Program-made: the position numbers and the translations under genes
Shown: piece after piece, positions 7,991 through 12,159 of the stretch
Layout of the letters: each line of letters starts with the position of its first letter
How positions within the stretch are numbered: position 1 is the stretch's first letter
The notes under the pieces: generated by a model
Databases searched by the model: none
What the model saw: the letters and a program-made list of their open reading frames with translations, nothing else
Told to the model about the DNA's origin: nothing
From: an uncultured Prevotella sp.
GTDB lineage: Bacteria; Bacteroidota; Bacteroidia; Bacteroidales; Bacteroidaceae
Direction: 5' to 3'
DNA: 12,159 nt
Assembly: GCA_900319895.1 (NCBI GenBank)
Contig: ONQK01000069.1
Span: 1-12,159, forward strand

Positions 7991-8069
7991 GGACAGGGAA
8001 AAGTAGTTGACAGGAAGGTAAAAGGCTCCGTGCGTTTTATGCTTTCAGTCCTACTTTTCAAGTCTGACC
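7991..8069 (+). other. long RNA hairpin in the acn-icd gap
   Basis: GAAAAGTAG (7998-8006) and CTACTTTTC (8051-8059) are perfect 9-bp inverted repeats. The stem continues outward as GGACAG (7991-7996) with CTGACC (8064-8069), one mismatch, and inward as GAC (8009-8011) with GTC (8048-8050) after a two-base bulge. There is no T run after the stem, so it does not look like an intrinsic terminator. It lies between the aconitase stop and the icd start and could be a processing or mRNA-stability element, an attenuator, or an unrecognised structured RNA. Confidence 0.5.
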
Positions 8070-8123
8070 TCCTCGACAAGCGAAAAATTTTTTAGTATAA
8101 TAAATTCAAAAACTTAAAGCAAA

Positions 8124-9347
8124 ATGACACAAAAAATTCAAATGACCACTCCATTGGTAGAGATGGATGGCGATGAAATGACCAGAATCCTATGGCAAAT
8201 GATCAAGGACGAATTGATTCTCCCATTTGTCGACCTCAAAGCAGAGTACTATGACTTGGGCTTGCCCGAACGCGACAAGACCCGCGACCAGGTGACCATC
8301 GACTCGGCTGAAGCCACGAAAAAATATGGCGTTGCCGTGAAATGCGCGACCATCACACCCAACCACCAGCGCATGGACGAGTACAAACTCCACGAAATGT
8401 GGAAGAGCCCTAACGGCACCATCCGTTCCATCCTCGACGGAACCGTTTTCCGCGCTCCAATCACGATTCCTTCCATCAAGCCTGCCGTTAAGAGCTGGAA
8501 AAAGCCTATCACCATCGCACGTCATGCATACGGCGACGTTTACAAAGGCGTTGAAATACGCGTATCGGAGCCAGGAACAGCAAAATTGGTGTTCGACGGC
8601 GAAAGCGGAAAGAAAGAAGAAGTAGTTATCCACAACTTCAAGGGCGAAGGCGTGATTCAAGGAATGCACAACACAGACCAGTCAATCCGCTCTTTCGCAC
8701 ACAGCTGCTTCAAATTTGCGCTCGACACCAACCAAGACGTATGGTTCTCTACAAAGGACACCATTTCCAAGAAATACGACGCTCAGTTCAAGATGATCTT
8801 CGAGGAAGTTTTCGAGGAATACAAAGAAGCATTCGACAAAAAAGGACTCGAATATTTCTATACACTCATCGACGATGCCGTTGCACGCGTAATCCGTTCT
8901 GAAGGCGGCTACATCTGGGCATGCAAGAACTACGACGGCGACGTGATGAGCGACATGGTTTCAACCGCATTCGGCTCACTGGCAATGATGACCAGCGTGC
9001 TCGTAAGCCCAGACGGAAAATACGAGTACGAGGCAGCGCACGGCACCGTCACCCGTCACTACTACAGATACCTTGAGAACAACAAGGACATCTCGGTGAC
9101 ATCAACCAACCCGATGGCAACCATCTTCGCATGGTCAGGCGCACTGCGCAAACGCGGCGAGCTCGACGGCATCAAAGACCTAATCAACTTTGCCGACCAG
9201 CTTGAGGGTGCATGCTTCGACACACTCAACGACGGCGTTGTAACAAAGGACCTCGTCAACTTGATGGAAGGCATCACGCCAAAAGCAGTTAACTCTGCCG
9301 AATTCATTGGTGCCATCCGTGAACGCCTGGAAAAACGCCTCGCATAA
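8124..9347 (+). CDS. icd: NADP-dependent isocitrate dehydrogenase, eukaryote-like (IDH1/2) type
   Basis: The enzyme oxidatively decarboxylates isocitrate to 2-oxoglutarate with NADP+, or catalyses the reductive carboxylation. At 407 aa it is collinear with human IDH1/IDH2 rather than E. coli Icd. Visible active-site features are SPNGTIRSILDGTVFR, Arg133 in IARHAYGD (equivalent to human IDH1 Arg132), the metal-binding aspartates Asp250, Asp273 and Asp277 (LIDDAV and NYDGDVMSD), and the NADP-binding HGTVTRHY segment with Arg311 and His312. The start at 8124 (MTQKIQMTTPLVEMDGDEMT) fits the family. It follows aconitase after 158 bp and ends 20 bp before an intrinsic terminator. With aconitase it completes the citrate to 2-oxoglutarate link; no citrate synthase gene is in the window. 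Confidence 0.97.
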   Translation: MTQKIQMTTPLVEMDGDEMTRILWQMIKDELILPFVDLKAEYYDLGLPERDKTRDQVTIDSAEATKKYGVAVKCATITPNHQRMDEYKLHEMWKSPNGTIRSILDGTVFRAPITIPSIKPAVKSWKKPITIARHAYGDVYKGVEIRVSEPGTAKLVFDGESGKKEEVVIHNFKGEGVIQGMHNTDQSIRSFAHSCFKFALDTNQDVWFSTKDTISKKYDAQFKMIFEEVFEEYKEAFDKKGLEYFYTLIDDAVARVIRSEGGYIWACKNYDGDVMSDMVSTAFGSLAMMTSVLVSPDGKYEYEAAHGTVTRHYYRYLENNKDISVTSTNPMATIFAWSGALRKRGELDGIKDLINFADQLEGACFDTLNDGVVTKDLVNLMEGITPKAVNSAEFIGAIRERLEKRLA

Positions 9348-9367
9348 TCACACAGTGTATACACGCT

Positions 9368-9408
9368 ATTTAGAGATGTCCGTAAAAGGACGTCTCTAAA
9401 TGGTTTTT
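9368..9408 (+). terminator. intrinsic terminator after icd
   Basis: ATTTAGAGATGTCC (9368-9381) pairs with GGACGTCTCTAAAT (9388-9401) over 14 bp with a single G-U wobble and a 6-nt loop. GGTTTTT follows (9402-9408). This is a strong factor-independent terminator and marks the end of the cit-acn-icd transcription unit. Confidence 0.93.
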
Positions 9409-9417
9409 GACCCAAAA

Positions 9418-9449
9418 GTTGCATACCCCCAAACAATTTACTAACTTCG
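9418..9449 (+). promoter_or_regulatory. Bacteroidota-type promoter for the Nfn/GltD-like gene
   Basis: GTTG (9418-9421) lies 20 bp upstream of TAACTTCG (9442-9449), one mismatch from the -7 consensus TAnnTTTG. The start site would be near 9455, giving a short leader of about 20 nt to the ATG at 9474. Its place directly after a strong terminator supports it and indicates separate transcription of the last gene. Confidence 0.65.
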
Positions 9450-9473
9450 CAGGCTCAAAATGAGTATCGTTTT

Positions 9474-11819
9474 ATGAATAAGATAGTAAAAAAAGAACAA
9501 CTCGCAGAAAAAATCTTTCGGCTTGAAATAGAAGCGCCACAAATCGCCAAAAGCCAGAAAGTTGGAAACTTTGTCATCGTCCGCGTTGGCGACTTCGGAG
9601 AGCGAATGCCCATCCCCATCACGGATGCCAACACAGAAACAGGAACCATCACACTCGTTGTGAAAACCTCAGGTCTTTCGTCCACCAAACTTTGCCGCCT
9701 CAACGAAGGCGACTACGTCACCGACGTGGTGGGGCCGCTTGGAACTGCCGTAAATGTACAGCACTACGGCACCATCATTTGTGCCACAGAGGGCGTTTGC
9801 ATCTCAGCCATGCTCCCCATCATCAAGGCCATGAAAGCCGCCGGAAACCGCGTCCTGGCCGTATTGTCGGGCATCAACAGGCACCAAATCGTACTGGAAG
9901 AAGAGGTGCGCCAACACAGCGATGAAACCATCGTACTGACGGCCTATGGCGGATACGGCGAAAAAGGCATTGCAACCGACGGCGTAGAAAGATTCCTTAA
10001 ACAGGAAAAAGTTGATAAAGCCTTTGTGTTCGGCTTGACCAGCATGATGAAAGACTGCTGCCAGCTGACACAACAATATAATGTACCCACCGATGTCTCA
10101 TTCACGGCCCTCATGGTCGACGGCACAGGCATGTGCGGTGCCTGCAGGCTGACCGTCGGCGGGAAAATGAAGTTCACTTGCATCGACGGCCCCGTCTTCG
10201 ACGGCGCGCTCATCAATTGGGTCGATGTCCAGAAAAATGCCAACGCCATCCATCATGCCGACCAAGTGTCCATCAAGCTCATCGACCGCATGAACGCACA
10301 AAAAGAGACGGTAGAGTTTACCACAGACATCAAAATGGATGTCGAGCCCACCGACGAGCCTGTCGAAATGCTCTGCGACAGGGATGCGGAATGGCGAAAA
10401 GAGCTCCGCACACAGATGAAGCCCAAAGAGCGAACCGCCATACCGCGCGTCGTCATGCCGACACTCGACCCGGAATACCGCATCAAAACGCGATTTGAAG
10501 AGGTCAACAAGGGATTGACCAAAGAAATGGCGCTGTTGGAAGCCAAACGCTGCCTCGACTGTGCCAAACCAGGATGCGTGGAAGGCTGCCCCGCCAACAA
10601 CGACATCCCTTCATTCATTAAAAACATTGAACGAGGACAATTTTTGGCCGCTGCCAAAGTGCTCCATCTCACCACCTCTCTACCGGCCGTCTGTGGACGA
10701 GTTTGCCCACAGGAAAAACAATGCGAGGGCAACTGCATTCACCTGAAAATGGGGGGAAAAGCTGTTGCCATCGGCAATTTAGAGCGCTTTGTCGCAGACT
10801 TTGAACGCGACAACCAGCTCATCGCCAAGCCCGAAATCGCACCCTCAAACGGCATCAAGGTGGCTGCCATCGGCTCCGGTCCCGCCGGGCTGTCATTCGC
10901 CGGCGACATGGTGAAAAAAGGCTATGAAGTACATGTCTTCGAGGCTTTCCACGAGCTGGGAGGTGTCATGAAATACGGCATCCCCGAATATCGGTTGCCC
11001 AACCGCATTGTCGACGTGGAAATCGAGAACCTCAAAAAAATGGGCGTACAATTCCACACCAACTGCGTCGTAGGCAAAACCGTCACCGCGGAGGAACTCA
11101 AGGAACAAGGATTCGCGGGCATTTTCGTGGCCACCGGGGCCGGCGTACCGAATTTCATGGGTATTCCCGGAGAAAACGCGCTCAATGTCATTTCGTACAG
11201 TGAATACCTGTTGCGCGTCAACCTCATGGAGGCCGACCATCCCAACCACGACACGCCCATCTATCGCGGCAAGAACGTGCTCGTCGTAGGCGGTGGAAAT
11301 ACGGCGATGGACTCGTGCCGCACGGCGAAGCGCCTAGGTGCCAACGTCACCCTGGTTTACCGACGCTCAGAAGCGGAAATGCCCTGTGGCATCGAAGAAA
11401 TCAAGGAAGCTAAAGAGGAAGGCGTGGAATTTCTCACCTTGCACAACCCCATTGAATACATCAGCGATGAAAACGGTTCGGTAAAGGCGGCAGTGCTCCA
11501 AGTGATGGAACTCGGCGAACCCGATGAAAGCGGCCGCCGCAGCCCGGTGCCAGTGGAAGGCAAGACCATTACGCTGGACGTAGACCAAGTCATTGTGGCA
11601 GTGGGCGTGTTGCCCAACCCGCTCGTGCCGCAGTCCATCAAAGGGCTCGAACTCGGATGGAAGAGCACCATCGTGGTCAACGAACAGATGCAAAGCTCCA
11701 TCCCGACCATTTACGCAGGCGGCGACATCGTGCGCGGCGGCGCGACCGTCATTCTTGCCATGGGCGACGGAAGGAGGGCGGCCTTGAACATGGACAAGCA
11801 ATTGCAAGAAACCAAGTGA
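9474..11819 (+). CDS. NfnA-NfnB-type fusion (annotated as DHOD B NAD-binding subunit / NADPH-dependent glutamate synthase)
   Basis: This 781-aa protein fuses two redox modules. Residues about 1-245 are a ferredoxin-NADP reductase-type domain with FAD motif ERMPIPITD and a [2Fe-2S] site with Asp216, Cys221, Cys224 and Cys236. Residues about 330-781 resemble the GltD/NfnB family: [4Fe-4S] cysteines 360, 363, 368, 372 and 407, 411, 417, 421, FAD-binding GSGPAG (467-472), NADPH-binding GGGNTA (606-611) with YRR (629-631), and C-terminal AGGDIVRGGATVILAMGDG. The whole matches NADH-dependent ferredoxin:NADP+ oxidoreductase (Nfn, also SudBA), in which electron bifurcation links NADPH, NADH and ferredoxin. 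No glutamate synthase large subunit is present here, so glutamate synthase activity is not supported by context. It has its own promoter, directly downstream of NADPH-yielding Icd. Confidence 0.88.
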   Translation: MNKIVKKEQLAEKIFRLEIEAPQIAKSQKVGNFVIVRVGDFGERMPIPITDANTETGTITLVVKTSGLSSTKLCRLNEGDYVTDVVGPLGTAVNVQHYGTIICATEGVCISAMLPIIKAMKAAGNRVLAVLSGINRHQIVLEEEVRQHSDETIVLTAYGGYGEKGIATDGVERFLKQEKVDKAFVFGLTSMMKDCCQLTQQYNVPTDVSFTALMVDGTGMCGACRLTVGGKMKFTCIDGPVFDGALINWVDVQKNANAIHHADQVSIKLIDRMNAQKETVEFTTDIKMDVEPTDEPVEMLCDRDAEWRKELRTQMKPKERTAIPRVVMPTLDPEYRIKTRFEEVNKGLTKEMALLEAKRCLDCAKPGCVEGCPANNDIPSFIKNIERGQFLAAAKVLHLTTSLPAVCGRVCPQEKQCEGNCIHLKMGGKAVAIGNLERFVADFERDNQLIAKPEIAPSNGIKVAAIGSGPAGLSFAGDMVKKGYEVHVFEAFHELGGVMKYGIPEYRLPNRIVDVEIENLKKMGVQFHTNCVVGKTVTAEELKEQGFAGIFVATGAGVPNFMGIPGENALNVISYSEYLLRVNLMEADHPNHDTPIYRGKNVLVVGGGNTAMDSCRTAKRLGANVTLVYRRSEAEMPCGIEEIKEAKEEGVEFLTLHNPIEYISDENGSVKAAVLQVMELGEPDESGRRSPVPVEGKTITLDVDQVIVAVGVLPNPLVPQSIKGLELGWKSTIVVNEQMQSSIPTIYAGGDIVRGGATVILAMGDGRRAALNMDKQLQETK

Positions 11820-12070
11820 TTCCTTTTATATTGACAAGAAAATCCATGAGAAAAGCGGGGGTGTCAAAATGCAAATGTTATTTTGAAGACCTTACAACTT
11901 GAAACTCTCCAATAAGAAGAGACCATTTCCCAACTTAAATCAAGTTCAGAAATGGTCTTTTCTTTGCCTTTAAGGGCACTCAACTTACAGATTGAAAGTG
12001 GCTAAGTCATAAGTACAGCCGATCGGATGCGCCAGATGCGCCCTCTCACTATGGCGGACCAAGTCGCACG
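11820..12070. other. intergenic region with convergent terminator
   Basis: No gene is supported between the Nfn-like stop and the right-edge partial gene. The stretch contains a small A/T hairpin, TCAAAAT (11864-11870) with ATTTTGA (11880-11886), then the strong terminator listed separately. Beyond about 12000 the base composition becomes clearly more GC-rich than the preceding spacer. Confidence 0.6.
11916..11965. terminator. bidirectional intrinsic terminator
   Basis: GAAGAGACCATTTC (11916-11929) pairs with GAAATGGTCTTTTC (11949-11962) over 14 positions with one wobble pair. The inner arms AACTT (11932-11936) and AAGTT (11942-11946) extend the helix. A T-rich run follows on the plus strand, and A-rich sequence precedes the stem, so it can also act on the minus strand. 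It lies about 100 bp after the Nfn-like gene and could serve the convergent frame at the right edge too. Confidence 0.88.
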
Positions 12071-12159
12071 CTAGTTCCAGCCCACTTTCATGTTCCCGAC
12101 GGCTTGGTGGGCCGTTTCAAACGCGAGGTTTTGGGCGCGCAGAAACAATGTACCCACCA
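12071..12159 (-). CDS. possible 3' end of a leftward gene of unknown function (partial)
   Basis: On the minus strand a frame enters from the right edge and ends with TAG at 12073-12071, giving 28 residues that finish AVGNMKVGWN. The composition looks like real protein, and a terminator that works leftward follows. I do not recognise the family. Other frames here are also open: a minus-strand frame that runs on to a TAA just inside the terminator-side spacer and ends IGCTYDLATFNL, and a plus-strand frame from about 11996 to the edge. The true frame, and whether this is a decayed gene, cannot be settled from this fragment. Confidence 0.35.
   Translation of the reverse strand, partial: VGTLFLRAQNLAFETAHQAVGNMKVGWN

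Noticed and set aside
8007..8101. E. coli-like TTGACA (8007-8012) and TATAAT (8096-8101) before icd
   Set aside because: The boxes are 83 bp apart, far outside promoter spacing, and the other promoters here follow the Bacteroidota consensus.
9474..11819. Calling the last gene plain glutamate synthase small subunit (gltD)
   Set aside because: The N-terminal FNR-type domain with its Asp/Cys [2Fe-2S] site, and the absence of gltB nearby, fit an Nfn/Sud-type fusion better.
12071..12094. Resemblance of the edge peptide NMKVGWN to the start of GH5 cellulase domains (GWNLGNTLD)
   Set aside because: The match is only a few residues and is followed at once by a stop codon, so it cannot support a glycoside hydrolase call.
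1..12159. CRISPR arrays, tRNA or rRNA genes, insertion sequences
   Set aside because: No regularly spaced direct repeats, tRNA-like cloverleaf, rRNA sequence or transposase with terminal repeats was seen in the window.

Overview
The window looks like chromosomal DNA from a member of the Bacteroidota, probably an anaerobic Bacteroidales/Prevotellaceae-type organism. The evidence is two promoters of the Bacteroidota form (TTTG or GTTG about 19-20 bp from a TAnnTTTG-like -7 box), almost no Shine-Dalgarno sequences, A-rich start-codon contexts, and a gene set (747-aa aconitase-type hydratase, eukaryote-like NADP isocitrate dehydrogenase, fused Nfn/GltD-type flavoprotein) that is typical of that phylum. 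The species cannot be fixed from the sequence alone.

Layout. 1-276 is AT-rich intergenic DNA, with at most the first codons of a leftward gene at its edge. 277-307 is a promoter, followed at once by a cobalamin (B12) riboswitch (about 313-478) and a leader of about 210 nt. Then comes a tightly packed rightward operon: citD (693-974), citE (1010-1900), citF (1897-3435), citX (3450-3959) and a citC-citG fusion (3952-5694). Together these encode the three citrate lyase subunits plus the enzymes that make and attach its prosthetic group and acetylate it. After only 27 bp follows an aconitase (5722-7965). A 158-bp gap holding a long RNA hairpin leads to NADP-isocitrate dehydrogenase (8124-9347), which ends in a strong intrinsic terminator (9368-9408). 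A new promoter (9418-9449) drives a 781-aa fused flavoprotein/iron-sulfur protein (9474-11819) of the NfnA-NfnB type, usually annotated as dihydroorotate dehydrogenase B NAD-binding subunit/NADPH-dependent glutamate synthase. A bidirectional terminator (11916-11965) follows. The right edge carries what looks like the 3' end of a convergent leftward gene (12071-12159).

How the parts fit. Citrate lyase interconverts citrate with acetate and oxaloacetate. Aconitase and Icd connect citrate to 2-oxoglutarate with NADP(H), and an Nfn-type enzyme balances NADH, NADPH and ferredoxin. The set could therefore convert citrate to 2-oxoglutarate/glutamate and oxaloacetate, or run the other way as a reductive branch (2-oxoglutarate to citrate to oxaloacetate plus acetate). 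No citrate synthase, citrate transporter or oxaloacetate decarboxylase is present in the window.

The most unusual point is the regulation. A canonical-looking B12 riboswitch with its own promoter sits directly upstream of citrate lyase genes rather than of B12 transport, synthesis or B12-independent isozyme genes. This suggests that citrate metabolism is tied to B12 status, plausibly as an alternative to the B12-dependent succinyl-CoA/methylmalonyl-CoA route. That link is inference.
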